Shown one piece after another: positions 1-6,042 of a DNA stretch of 9,896 bases (position 1 is the first letter of the stretch; every line of letters starts with the position of its first letter). The stretch covers positions 1-9,896 of the forward strand of contig RFPK01000050.1 in NCBI GenBank assembly GCA_009926195.1, given 5' to 3'. The stretch comes from Synechococcaceae bacterium WB4_1_0192. Lineage in GTDB: Bacteria; Cyanobacteriota; Cyanobacteriia; PCC-6307; Cyanobiaceae. Position numbers and translations under genes: made by a program. Under the pieces are notes generated by a model that was given only the letters and a program-made list of their open reading frames with translations, was not told the DNA's origin and searched no databases.

Positions 1-161
1 ACGCCGAGCACGCCCAGGCCGGCGCAGTGCAGGCAGGTGCGGTAGGCCCCGTGGCCGGTGCGTAGCTGACCGCTGCCTCCGCAGCGCGGGCAGGGTTGCG
101 ACTCACCGCCGCCACCGCGGCTCTGGCTGGCCAGGTGGAGCGGATGGGAACGGTCGGACAC
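1..161 (-). CDS. Small DnaJ-type zinc-finger protein (C-terminus off the window edge)
   Basis: The minus strand encodes two CxxCxGxG motifs, at residues 24-31 (C24, C27) and 43-50 (C43, C46). This is the zinc-binding repeat of the DnaJ/Hsp40 cysteine-rich domain, which binds zinc and unfolded protein or partner thiols. A short Gly-rich stretch precedes the first motif, and no J domain is present in the visible part. Small stand-alone proteins with one such zinc finger are common in cyanobacteria, often as assembly or scaffold factors; the exact role here is unknown. The reading frame stays open upstream with no ATG, so I took the GTG at 159-161 as start. It has no clear Shine-Dalgarno sequence, so the 5' end is uncertain. 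The gene runs off the window at base 1. Confidence 0.6.
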   Translation of the reverse strand, partial: MSDRSHPLHLASQSRGGGGESQPCPRCGGSGQLRTGHGAYRTCLHCAGLGVLG

Positions 162-269
162 GGAACAATCTGGCGTGTCGACAGTGTGATCGTCTCCACC
201 CTGAATTCCGTGGAAGGCTTTGTGAAGACTTGGCGCACTCCCGCCTTGTCGGCGCCACTCAGTCGGCCA

Positions 270-383
270 TCATTTCTTGCCCAGGTCCGTTGGTCTGGTC
301 ACGACATAAACCACCATGCCAGTGAGCGCCAGCCCTACGGCGATCAACACGGCGATCGCACTGGTGTAGTCGGTGGAGCCCAT
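270..383 (-). CDS. 37-residue single-span membrane protein, loosely PsbN-like
   Basis: A short gene begins with ATG at 381-383, preceded by GAGG eight bases upstream, and ends with TGA at 270-272. The 37-residue product has a polar N-terminus with an Asp and a Tyr, one hydrophobic helix at about residues 8-28, and a charged C-terminus ending Gly-Lys-Lys. This is the architecture of the tiny one-helix subunits of photosynthetic complexes. The helix ends in an LTG..VY pattern that recalls PsbN, but the conserved PsbN tail (FGPPSK followed by acidic residues) is absent, so I do not name it. It lies 54 bases downstream of the ABC ATPase on the same strand and could be co-transcribed. The site GCGATCGC lies inside the gene. 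A thylakoid or plasma membrane location is inferred only from the helix. Confidence 0.6.
   Translation of the reverse strand: MGSTDYTSAIAVLIAVGLALTGMVVYVVTRPTDLGKK
352..359. repeat. HIP1 octamer GCGATCGC
   Basis: This is the core of the highly iterated palindrome of cyanobacteria. Two further copies occur at 2264-2271 and 7843-7850. In DNA this GC-rich about 0.4 copies would be expected by chance in a window of this length, so the set mildly supports a cyanobacterial origin. Confidence 0.6.
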
Positions 384-437
384 GGCGTGGCCTCAAACAC
401 TCAACCTACCGCCGTCCCCGTCGCCGAGCCGGGCTGA

Positions 438-1163
438 TCAGCCAGGCAGCACCTGCCGCCAGCCGTCCAGTTCCACGACCCGCAACGGCGTCTCGAACAG
501 GGCGCTGAGCGGTTCGGCCTGCAGCATCCGCTCGACTGGACCATCGCCCACCAGCTGACCGTCACGCAGCAGCAGCACCCGGCTCACCTCCGGGATCACC
601 GCCTCGATCTGGTGCGTCACCATCAGCAGCGTTGTGCCGGCGGTCGCCAGCTGGCGCAGGCTGGTCAGCAGCTGGTGGCGGGCCCGCAGGTCCAGCCCGT
701 TGGTGGGTTCATCGAGAACCAGAACCTCCGGGTCATGAACCAAGGCTCGCGCCAGCAGCAAACGCCGCTGCTGGCCATCGGAGAGCTGGGCGAATGGCCG
801 TTCCCTCAGATCCGCCAACCCCAGCTCCTGGAGCAGTTGCTCCACCCGTAGCCGCTGGGCCGTGTTGGCCACCTGGCTGCGGCCGATGCCCACCGAACCG
901 AACCAACCGGAGAGCACCACATCACCCGCGCTCACCGAGCCGCGATAGCCGGCCTGCAGAGCGCTTGAGACGAAGCCGATGCGCTGCCGCAGCTCCCAGA
1001 GATTCACGGTGGTGCTGCCGAAGATCCGCAGCGATGACCCAGGCCTCACCACCGGATAGAGCTCGCGTTCACCGCGACGCAGCACGAGGCTGAGGTCGTT
1101 GAACACCGGCCGCGGGCCGAGCCAGGCCTGCACGTCCTGCAGTTCCAGATAGGGCTCGGCCAT
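438..1163 (-). CDS. ABC transporter ATP-binding protein lacking the Walker A motif
   Basis: The 241-residue product is an ABC ATPase by its C-terminal two thirds: Q-loop glutamine at Q70, signature LSDGQ at 127-131, Walker B ending DEPTNGLD at 151-158 and the switch histidine H184. The family resembles stand-alone ATPases of the ModF/PhrA kind, which contribute the nucleotide-binding half of a transporter or act in the cytoplasm. The expected P-loop GxxGxGK[ST] is missing. The beta-strand ending in RRGE (29-32) runs straight into RELYPVV (33-39), where homologues I recall carry about 18-20 residues including Walker A; the junction is near base 1068. Without the P-loop lysine it should not bind ATP normally, so the gene may be decayed or misassembled. 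The ATG at 1161-1163 lies 12 bases after the upstream stop, suggesting co-transcription. No permease gene is adjacent. Confidence 0.8.
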   Translation of the reverse strand: MAEPYLELQDVQAWLGPRPVFNDLSLVLRRGERELYPVVRPGSSLRIFGSTTVNLWELRQRIGFVSSALQAGYRGSVSAGDVVLSGWFGSVGIGRSQVANTAQRLRVEQLLQELGLADLRERPFAQLSDGQQRRLLLARALVHDPEVLVLDEPTNGLDLRARHQLLTSLRQLATAGTTLLMVTHQIEAVIPEVSRVLLLRDGQLVGDGPVERMLQAEPLSALFETPLRVVELDGWRQVLPG

Positions 1164-1175
1164 GGCCAGGGCGAT

Positions 1176-1865
1176 TCAGAGCGCCGCCGGCGCCTGCCAG
1201 TCGTCCGGCGGGGCGGGCTTGTCGCTGTCCTGCAGGGAGGGGAACAGCCGGCGGATTTCGGCGCTGATCGCCGGGCGCAGCTCGGCGCGGAACCCGGCTG
1301 CCGCTGCGGCGTCGAGCACCGGATAGGTGCTGTCGCCGTTGCCTTCACCGCGCAGGGGTTTCCAGCTGGTGGTCTCGCGCTGCTTCAGCTCGTCCAGCGG
1401 CGCCACGAAGTCGAAACTGAGCACCCGGCCCAGGCCGGCGGCCCTGTTGATCCACTGCTCGCGGAAAGCCACCAGCTCGCGGGCCTTGAGCGTGTCGGGC
1501 AGCCCCAGCACCGGCTCGTAGTAATCGAGCACCCGCAGCTCCTCCTCCAGCAGGATCGGCCAGGCGCCCTGGTCGCCCTCCTGCAGCCCGAGGCTGTCCG
1601 CAGCGGCCTGCATGGCCTGAAGGTGGAAGGCCAGCCAGCGGTAGTGCGACTTATCGCGGGTGCGTTTCTTCTCCGAGCCCTTGCCGCTGACACGGCGAGG
1701 CAGGGCCGCCTCCGCCTTGCGCAGGAAGGCCCGGTCCTCGCGCTCAAGGTTGATCGCGCCCCAGCGCTGGCGGTACTCCCAGAGGTCCTCGTAGCGACGG
1801 ATGTCCTCGGCGCTCCAGCCAAGGGCCCTCAGTTCCTCGGCCCGGTTCTCCTCGCTGGTCTGCAC
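1176..1865 (-). CDS. Conserved cyanobacterial hypothetical protein
   Basis: I do not recognise a named family. The 229-residue product is hydrophilic, with no signal peptide or membrane segment. It begins with an acidic helical stretch rich in Glu and Arg, has a basic linker of Lys, Arg and Ser near residues 62-73, then a Trp- and Tyr-containing central region (WPILLEEELRVLDYYEPVLG), and ends in a Pro/Asp/Ala-rich tail. It looks like a soluble cytoplasmic protein. I chose the GTG at 1863-1865 because AGGTGA sits eight bases upstream; a TTG at 1884-1886 in the same frame would add seven residues and also has a purine-rich stretch before it. The stop lies 12 bases before the ABC ATPase start, so the two probably form one transcript, which is the only functional hint. 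Confidence 0.75.
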   Translation of the reverse strand: MQTSEENRAEELRALGWSAEDIRRYEDLWEYRQRWGAINLEREDRAFLRKAEAALPRRVSGKGSEKKRTRDKSHYRWLAFHLQAMQAAADSLGLQEGDQGAWPILLEEELRVLDYYEPVLGLPDTLKARELVAFREQWINRAAGLGRVLSFDFVAPLDELKQRETTSWKPLRGEGNGDSTYPVLDAAAAAGFRAELRPAISAEIRRLFPSLQDSDKPAPPDDWQAPAAL

Positions 1866-1907
1866 GCGCTGTTCACCTGGATGCAACAGGCACCCTAGAG
1901 CGCGGGC

Positions 1908-2252
1908 TCAGCGCCGAATCAGCCGAAAACCCCGCCCCTCCGGATGGATTTCAAGCTGGTCGCCGGGCTGCAGATCCAGCAGCCGCGTGTACGCGTTGCC
2001 CACCATCAGATTGCCGTTGAAATGGACATGGGAGCGATACGTCAGCTGGCGGCCCCGGCGCCTGCCGCTGCCGCGCCCATCGCCCAGGTGAATCCCGACC
2101 GCCGCCAGCAGTTCCTCGTAGAAGGCCCGCAGGCGCAGATGCTCACGGCCGTCGGCATCGCGGTGTACATAGCCGCAGCGGCGCACGAGCTCCCCGCGGG
2201 AGCAAGGCCCGGCGCTGCGCAGCTGGTTCAGCAGTTCGGTTCCCTGCAACAT
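1908..2252 (-). CDS. AbrB-family transcriptional regulator (cyAbrB)
   Basis: The 114-residue product matches the cyanobacterial AbrB family: an N-terminal helical part (about 1-60) containing ELVRRCGYV and AFYEELL, a glycine/arginine linker (59-69), and a C-terminal beta-rich swapped-hairpin half with QLTY, GNLMVGNAYTRLLDLQPGD and EI. Members bind DNA as dimers and tune carbon and nitrogen metabolism genes; they are widespread in cyanobacteria. I chose the ATG at 2250-2252 because family members start a few residues before the ELL.QL helix; a GTG at 2292-2294 would add 14 residues. The linker is more arginine-rich (GSGRRRGRQ) than the Gly/Lys linker I associate with other members. It is on the same strand as the hypothetical gene downstream, 42 bases away. 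Targets cannot be told from this sequence. Confidence 0.88.
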   Translation of the reverse strand: MLQGTELLNQLRSAGPCSRGELVRRCGYVHRDADGREHLRLRAFYEELLAAVGIHLGDGRGSGRRRGRQLTYRSHVHFNGNLMVGNAYTRLLDLQPGDQLEIHPEGRGFRLIRR

Positions 2253-2296
2253 CGATTCGCTCTGCGATCGCCTGGGTTGTAGGCCCGTTCGCACCG

Positions 2297-2317
2297 GCGC
2301 CGCTTCGCCTGCGGCGC
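2297..2317 (-). terminator. GC-rich hairpin between the 79-residue gene and cyAbrB, possible weak terminator or leader structure
   Basis: A perfect 7-bp stem (GCGCCGC with GCGGCGC) encloses a 7-base loop. It lies downstream of the gene ending at 2349 and just upstream of the cyAbrB start. No T-run follows on the minus strand, so intrinsic termination is doubtful; it may be a leader structure of the cyAbrB transcript or chance in GC-rich DNA. Confidence 0.25.
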
Positions 2318-2348
2318 TTCTGCGGCCGGATTGCCTGGCCGCTGCTGA

Positions 2349-2588
2349 TCAGCCCGGTGGATTGCTGTGGGTCACAGGCAGGAGCTGCAGGCGGTGCAGC
2401 AGGACCGGATCGCGCCCGTGGGTCGCCAGCCAGAGCTGCAGCCGTCGCGCGGCCGTCTCGGGATCCACCACGGTCAAGGCCCGCTCCGCCGCCACCGTGA
2501 ACCGTCCGTCGCAGGCCAGCCAGCGCACACGGCCAGGTGGGGAGCCGGGTAACAGGGCTACGCGCCAGAGGGCCATGGATTGCCACAT
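2349..2588 (-). CDS. Small hypothetical protein, 79 residues
   Basis: I do not recognise this gene. The 79-residue product starts at ATG 2586-2588 with GGGTGA about ten bases upstream; a second ATG four codons later is possible. The sequence is balanced and protein-like: an N-terminal beta-like part around VRWLACDGRF, a middle ending VVDPETAARRLQLWLATHG with amphipathic helix character, and a hydrophobic C-terminal segment HRLQLLPV before the stop. Codon third positions are strongly G or C as in neighbouring genes, whereas the opposite-strand frames give Ser/Arg/Thr-rich products, which supports this strand. It is divergent from the hydrolase gene (start 2720), with 131 bases between them that could carry both promoters. 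No domain, signal peptide or membrane helix is evident. Confidence 0.6.
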   Translation of the reverse strand: MWQSMALWRVALLPGSPPGRVRWLACDGRFTVAAERALTVVDPETAARRLQLWLATHGRDPVLLHRLQLLPVTHSNPPG

Positions 2589-2719
2589 GCTCGCCGTCAC
2601 CCTGCAGGCCGTGGCCTGATGTGGTGGGGGATGCAGATGCGATGGGGTCGCTTCAAGGCATCGTTGCTGCACCCTGCGGCCTTCGCCCGTCGCCAACGTC
2701 AGCCTGGGGCTGTTCGTTG

Positions 2720-3331
2720 ATGCCGATCGTGCCCGAGCTCCAGAGCAGGCCGTTGCTGATCCCCTGCTCCGGCGGCGCGCTGGCGGCCGATCTGGCGCTG
2801 CCTGCCGCGGCCCGGGCCCTGGTGTTGTTCGCCCATGGCAGTGGCAGCGACCGCCGCAGCCCCCGCAATGGTGCCGTGGCCACCCACCTGCAGCGGCTGG
2901 GTCTGGCGACTCTGCTGATCGATCTGCGTCCCGGCGCGCAGACCCTTCTGGCTGCAGTGGACTGGGTTGCCTTGCAGCCAGAGCTGGCTCCGCTGCCCCT
3001 GGGACTGTTTGGTGCGAGCAGTGGCGCGGCGGCGGTCCTGGAGGTGGCGGCCCGGCGGCCGGAGCAGGTGCGGGCGCTGGTGAGCCGTGGCGGCCGGCCG
3101 GATCTGGCCAGGGCCGTCCTCGGCCTTGTGCGCTGTCCCACCCTGCTGATCGTGGGAGGCGAGGATCGTGGCGTGGTGGAGCTGAATGCCTGGGCGGCGG
3201 AGCGGCTGCGCTGTCCCCACGCGTTGGTGGTGGTGCCCGGTGCGGGGCATCTGTTCGCCGAGGCCGGTGCCCTGGAGGCTGTGGCTGCAGCCAGCGGGAC
3301 TTGGTTTGATCGGCAGCTGTGTCGCCGCTGA
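2720..3331 (+). CDS. Alpha/beta hydrolase, dienelactone-hydrolase-like
   Basis: The 203-residue product has an alpha/beta-hydrolase triad layout: oxyanion-region strand LFAHGSGSDRRSPRN (36-50), nucleophile elbow G98-A-S100-S-G102, acid D149 in IVGGEDRGV, and H177 in PGAGHLF. It is probably a soluble cytoplasmic esterase or hydrolase; the substrate is unknown. Similar proteins in cyanobacteria are annotated as dienelactone hydrolase or, next to phosphoribosyltransferase genes, as companion enzymes. Compared with the family as I remember it, the stretch between LLIDL (65-69) and LLAAVDW (76-82) is about 25 residues short, lacking the usual Glu-rich segment and the RFDI strand. The ATG at 2720 places the first strand right after the N-terminus; in-frame upstream codons add a region without family character. 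The gene stands alone, divergent from the 79-residue gene. Confidence 0.82.
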   Translation: MPIVPELQSRPLLIPCSGGALAADLALPAAARALVLFAHGSGSDRRSPRNGAVATHLQRLGLATLLIDLRPGAQTLLAAVDWVALQPELAPLPLGLFGASSGAAAVLEVAARRPEQVRALVSRGGRPDLARAVLGLVRCPTLLIVGGEDRGVVELNAWAAERLRCPHALVVVPGAGHLFAEAGALEAVAAASGTWFDRQLCRR

Positions 3332-3522
3332 TCACCTCGGCCAGCCTCGCCCGATTGGCGCATTCGCCTCTGCCGGCATCAGCGTGCTGCGCATCTGCGG
3401 TGGCATAGACGCTGAAATAAGCGCCTCCACTGTGTTTTCTGACTTTATTCTCGGTTTGCTGAGAGACGCCTAAGGGCTGAATTCTTGGTGTGTATTCATC
3501 GCTGCCAAAACGGACTTTGGTC

Positions 3523-3777
3523 ATGAACGAACGTTTCCGCGTGCTTCAGCGTCAGCCGCGTCGGATTTCGATCACCCTCAGCTACTACGTGCATGAGGCG
3601 CTGCTCAGTCGCTCTGAGGAGGAGGGGCGCTCCGTGTCGAATCTGTGCGCATTTCTATTGGAAGATGCCCTTCGTGATCAGCAGCGTGATGTGGTGCCCA
3701 CCATGGGCCATGCCCATGCCCATCCGCCGATGGCCAATGGTCATGTGAATGGTCATGTGAAACCGCGTAGCTTCTGA
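3523..3777 (+). CDS. Ribbon-helix-helix (CopG-like) small protein with His-rich tail
   Basis: The 84-residue product has an RHH DNA-binding fold at about 13-50: a basic beta strand RRISITLS, a first helix YYVHEALLSRSEEEG, the turn and a second helix SVSNLCAFLLEDAL. Such proteins bind DNA as dimers through the strand and act as small repressors or as plasmid/toxin partner regulators; no toxin gene is adjacent here. The tail (62-79) carries HAHAH and NGHVNGHV, which could bind metal ions. I chose ATG 3523 since the RHH strand begins 13 residues later; GTG 3490 in frame would add 11 residues. Its Shine-Dalgarno sequence is weak. The gene faces the sigma factor gene across a shared hairpin terminator. 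The 190 bases upstream are less GC-rich than the coding DNA and probably hold the promoter, though no good -35/-10 pair stands out. Confidence 0.82.
   Translation: MNERFRVLQRQPRRISITLSYYVHEALLSRSEEEGRSVSNLCAFLLEDALRDQQRDVVPTMGHAHAHPPMANGHVNGHVKPRSF
3736..3759 (+). repeat. Two tandem 12-base repeats in the RHH gene tail
   Basis: AATGGTCATGTG occurs twice in succession (3736-3747 and 3748-3759) and encodes Asn-Gly-His-Val twice. The repeat is in frame, so its copy number could change without breaking the gene. It sits in the His-rich tail outside the DNA-binding fold. Confidence 0.8.
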
Positions 3778-3783
3778 GGGAGC

Positions 3784-3828
3784 GTCCCGTCTCCGGATCC
3801 ATCCCTCTGGATCCGGAGCTTTCGGGAC
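3784..3828. terminator. Bidirectional hairpin terminator between convergent genes
   Basis: A perfect 10-bp stem CTCCGGATCC (3791-3800) pairs with GGATCCGGAG (3809-3818) around an 8-base loop. It is extended by an outer 6-bp stem GTCCCG (3784-3789) with CGGGAC (3823-3828). It fills the gap between the RHH stop (3777) and the sigma factor stop (3839) of the opposing gene. T-runs are short (TTT at 3820-3822), so termination may rely on stem strength, but position and symmetry suit two-way termination. Confidence 0.75.
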
Positions 3829-3838
3829 CTGGGCCGTT

Positions 3839-4684
3839 TCAACTCTCGATGGGAAAGAGCACTGGCGTGAGTTGGCGGCGCAGCTTGGTGAGCGCGTGTC
3901 GCTCCAGCCGTTGCACCTGATCCTTGCTGCGGCCGGTCAGGCGTGCCACTTCGGCGAAGGAGCGCTGTTTGCTCTCGCCGTAGCGCAGTTCGATCACCAT
4001 GCGCTCCGGTGTTGAGAGCTGCTGGATCTGGCTGTGCATCCAACCGTAATCGTCCTCGATGTGAGGGAGCTTGCTGTCGGAAACGGTGTCGAGCAGCGTC
4101 ATGTCGCCGTCACTGCCGTTCAGCTGCTGATCGAGTGAGATCGTGTTGCTGCGGTGCTGAACCGCCAGGGCGTAGAGCACCCGTTCGCTGGACTCGCCGA
4201 GCCTCTGGGCCAGGTCCTCATGGCCGAGCTGCCCCTGACCCATGCTTTGCAGTGCTTCGGCCCGATTGGCCAGGCTCACCAGGTTCACCGGCAGGCGGAT
4301 GCTGCCGTTCTGCTCCTGCAGGTAGCGGTTGATCGCCTGGCGGATCCACCAGTAGCCGTAGGTGGAGAATTTGTAGCCGCGGGTTGGGTCATACTTTTCC
4401 GCTGCACGCAGAAGCCCGAGATTGCCGGCTTGCACCAGGTCCATCGGGTCGTGGGCGAGATGCTTCAGGCGCCGTAGATAGCGCAGGGCCACGGTGACGA
4501 CCAGGCGCAGATTGGCGGTGACGATGCGCTGCAGAGCCCGTCGTCCGCGCCGCTGCAACCCGCGGGAGGGTTGCTCGGATTCCATCCATTCCTTGACGAT
4601 CAATCCCAGGTGAACTTCCTCTTGAGCGGTCAGCAGAGGAATGCGGCCAATGCTGCGCAAATAGTCCCCGAAGGCATCACTCAT
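3839..4684 (-). CDS. Group 2 (alternative) sigma-70 factor, RpoD-related
   Basis: The 281-residue product is a sigma-70 family protein that directs RNA polymerase to promoters. Region 1.2 is at 3-28 (DAFGDYLRSIGRIPLLTAQEE). Region 2 spans about 53-125, with the core-binding part ANLRLVVTVALRYL, DLVQAGNLGLLRAAEKYDPTRGYKFSTYGYWWIRQAI for -10 recognition and melting, and RYLQEQ. Region 3 covers 126-190 and region 4 spans about 224-270, where STPERMVIELRYG leads into the helix-turn-helix SFAEVARLTGRSKDQVQRLERHALTKLRR. It lacks the long region 1.1 of the primary sigma and is short, as cyanobacterial group 2 factors are. These serve stress, nutrient or light responses. The turn reads TGRSKDQ rather than the common LGISRER of the primary factor, so -35 preference may differ. 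The start is ATG 4682-4684, 73 bases downstream of the CFA synthase gene on the same strand. Confidence 0.92.
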   Translation of the reverse strand: MSDAFGDYLRSIGRIPLLTAQEEVHLGLIVKEWMESEQPSRGLQRRGRRALQRIVTANLRLVVTVALRYLRRLKHLAHDPMDLVQAGNLGLLRAAEKYDPTRGYKFSTYGYWWIRQAINRYLQEQNGSIRLPVNLVSLANRAEALQSMGQGQLGHEDLAQRLGESSERVLYALAVQHRSNTISLDQQLNGSDGDMTLLDTVSDSKLPHIEDDYGWMHSQIQQLSTPERMVIELRYGESKQRSFAEVARLTGRSKDQVQRLERHALTKLRRQLTPVLFPIES

Positions 4685-4757
4685 CGATTGGACTGTTGAT
4701 CAGCCTCAATCTTCTGCGGCCTTTCGAAATGCGGTGATGGTTGCGGCGGTGATGCCA

Positions 4758-5546
4758 TCACTTCGCCTCTGTCCGCAGCATCTCTGTGTGGTTGGGGCGC
4801 CAGGAGTGGTAAGTGCCGTTGCGCTCGGGCCTGCTGAACACCACCTGCCAGAGCTGGCCCTGCCGCGAGCGGAAGAAACCGGCGCAGCTCAGCAGGTAGT
4901 AGCGCCAGAAGCGATGGAACTCGATGGTGCTGTCCCGCTGCAGATCGGGCCAGGCCGCCTCGAAGTTCTGCCACCAGGCCATCAGGGTGCGGTCGTAATC
5001 GGGGCCGAAGTTTTCCCAGTCCTCGATCAGAAAGTGTCGCTCCAGGCCCCGACTGAGCTCGCTGGCCGCCGGCAGCCGCCCGCCCGGAAAGATGTGGCGA
5101 TCGATCCAGGCATCGGTACGCAGGCTGGGTCTGGCCGTGCCGATCGTCTGCAGAAGGGCCAGCCCATCGGGCTCCAGGGCCTGGTGCATGAGCCGGTGAA
5201 AGGTGGCGTCGTTGCGGCGGCCCACGTGCTCGAACATCCCCACCGAGGCGATGCGATCAAAGCGGCCCGCCTTGAGCCCCGGCAGCTGGCGGTAGTCGCA
5301 CAGCATCACCTGCACCGGCAGATCCGCCAGCCGCTCGCGGATCGACTCCGCCTGCCGTGCCGACACGGTCAGCCCCAGCACCTCAACGCCGTAGTGGCGG
5401 CTGGCGTACGCCGCCAGGGAACCCCAGCCGCAGCCGATGTCGAGCAGACGCAGGCCTGGCCGCAGCTGAAGCTTCTCGCAGATCAGGCGCAGCTTGTGAT
5501 CCTGGGCGGTTGTCAGGTCGTTGGCCTGGCGCCAGTAACCGCAGCT
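4758..5546 (-). CDS. cfa: Cyclopropane-fatty-acid synthase, C-terminal (catalytic) part of a frameshifted gene
   Basis: This frame encodes the catalytic two thirds of a SAM-dependent cyclopropane-fatty-acid-phospholipid synthase, which adds a methylene bridge to unsaturated acyl chains in membrane lipids. Visible from its first codon: SCGYW with the family cysteine, the SAM-binding motif LLDIGCGWG (35-43 of this part), the active-site region SVGMFEHVG, WIDRHIFPGG, and the C-terminal YYLLSCAGFFR...QLWQVVFS. The frame has no start codon of its own at the junction; the first possible start is the GTG at 5379-5381, which would leave out the SAM motif. The part upstream in the other frame (5513-5917) supplies the N-terminus, so together they equal one family-length protein of about 390 residues. 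Coordinates run from the junction at 5546 to the stop at 4758. If the shift is real, the enzyme is not made. Confidence 0.85.
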   Translation of the reverse strand, partial: SCGYWRQANDLTTAQDHKLRLICEKLQLRPGLRLLDIGCGWGSLAAYASRHYGVEVLGLTVSARQAESIRERLADLPVQVMLCDYRQLPGLKAGRFDRIASVGMFEHVGRRNDATFHRLMHQALEPDGLALLQTIGTARPSLRTDAWIDRHIFPGGRLPAASELSRGLERHFLIEDWENFGPDYDRTLMAWWQNFEAAWPDLQRDSTIEFHRFWRYYLLSCAGFFRSRQGQLWQVVFSRPERNGTYHSWRPNHTEMLRTEAK

Positions 5547-5917
5547 GCGAGCATCGCCGCATAGACCCGTGGGTCGATGTCGTAGTGCCGTTTCCCCACC
5601 ACGAAGGCCCGCTGCCGCGACTGCGGATTGCTGATCCGTTCACGCAGCTGAACGGCGGCGTCGCGCAGTCGTGCGCCTGGGCTGAGCGGGCGGTTGCCAT
5701 CGGCCTGCAGCAGCCGACAGATCAGTTCATCGATGCGGTCGCAGTCCCAGTCGCCGTTGACATAGCCATCCCCCAGCGCCAGCGACCCATGGCGCAGCAG
5801 GCGGCCGTACAGCGCGCGGTTATGCACCCGCAGATCCCAGGGTCGATCACCGTTGAAGCGCACATCAGCGGCGTCGGTGATGGCGGTGAGGGAGGCGGGG
5901 ATGGCCGGCCTGGGCAT
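5513..5917 (-). CDS. cfa: Cyclopropane-fatty-acid synthase, N-terminal part of a frameshifted gene
   Basis: The product (134 residues) shows the N-terminal lipid-binding domain of CFA synthases: DAADVRFNGDRPWDLRVHN (15-33), RLLRHGSLALGDGYVNGDWDC (39-59) with the Trp-Asp-Cys typical of the family, and GKRHYDIDPRVYAAML (108-123). After L123 the frame departs into a non-homologous tail and stops at 5513. The true continuation SCGYW is in the next frame from 5546. Only two bases separate codon 123 from that Ser, while E. coli Cfa, from memory, has six residues there, so about 16 bases are missing. I chose ATG 5915-5917; GTG 6011-6013 would add 32 residues without family likeness. The gene is divergent from cbiX, with about 125 bases shared for promoters. 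Confidence 0.83.
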   Translation of the reverse strand: MPRPAIPASLTAITDAADVRFNGDRPWDLRVHNRALYGRLLRHGSLALGDGYVNGDWDCDRIDELICRLLQADGNRPLSPGARLRDAAVQLRERISNPQSRQRAFVVGKRHYDIDPRVYAAMLAAAVTGARPTT

Positions 5918-6042
5918 CGTGGTGCGCGAGGGGGCCTCCACCAAACCCCGCCTGTCCCCGCTCGCCAGGCTGCGGCAGTGGATCTGGCGCAGCGATGCCG
6001 CAAGACCGGACACGGCTCGGAATAGGGTCGCTTCAGGTGCCG

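Noticed and set aside
433..442. Palindrome GCTGATCAGC, repeated at 2344-2353 over another gene end
   Set aside because: Only two copies, each containing a TCA stop complement. This is likely coincidence of stop context, not a repeat family.
3405..3500. Less GC-rich region upstream of the RHH gene as a promoter
   Set aside because: Hexamers such as TTGCTG are present but no acceptable -10 lies 16-18 bases downstream, so I call no site.
2349..3524. A 391-codon open frame on the minus strand
   Set aside because: Most of it lies antisense to the hydrolase gene and is Pro/Arg/Ala-rich without domains. Only its last 79 codons look like a real gene, listed separately.
4734..5564. A 276-codon plus-strand frame opposite the CFA synthase gene
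   Set aside because: The minus strand has the family motifs; the plus frame has none and starts in intergenic DNA.
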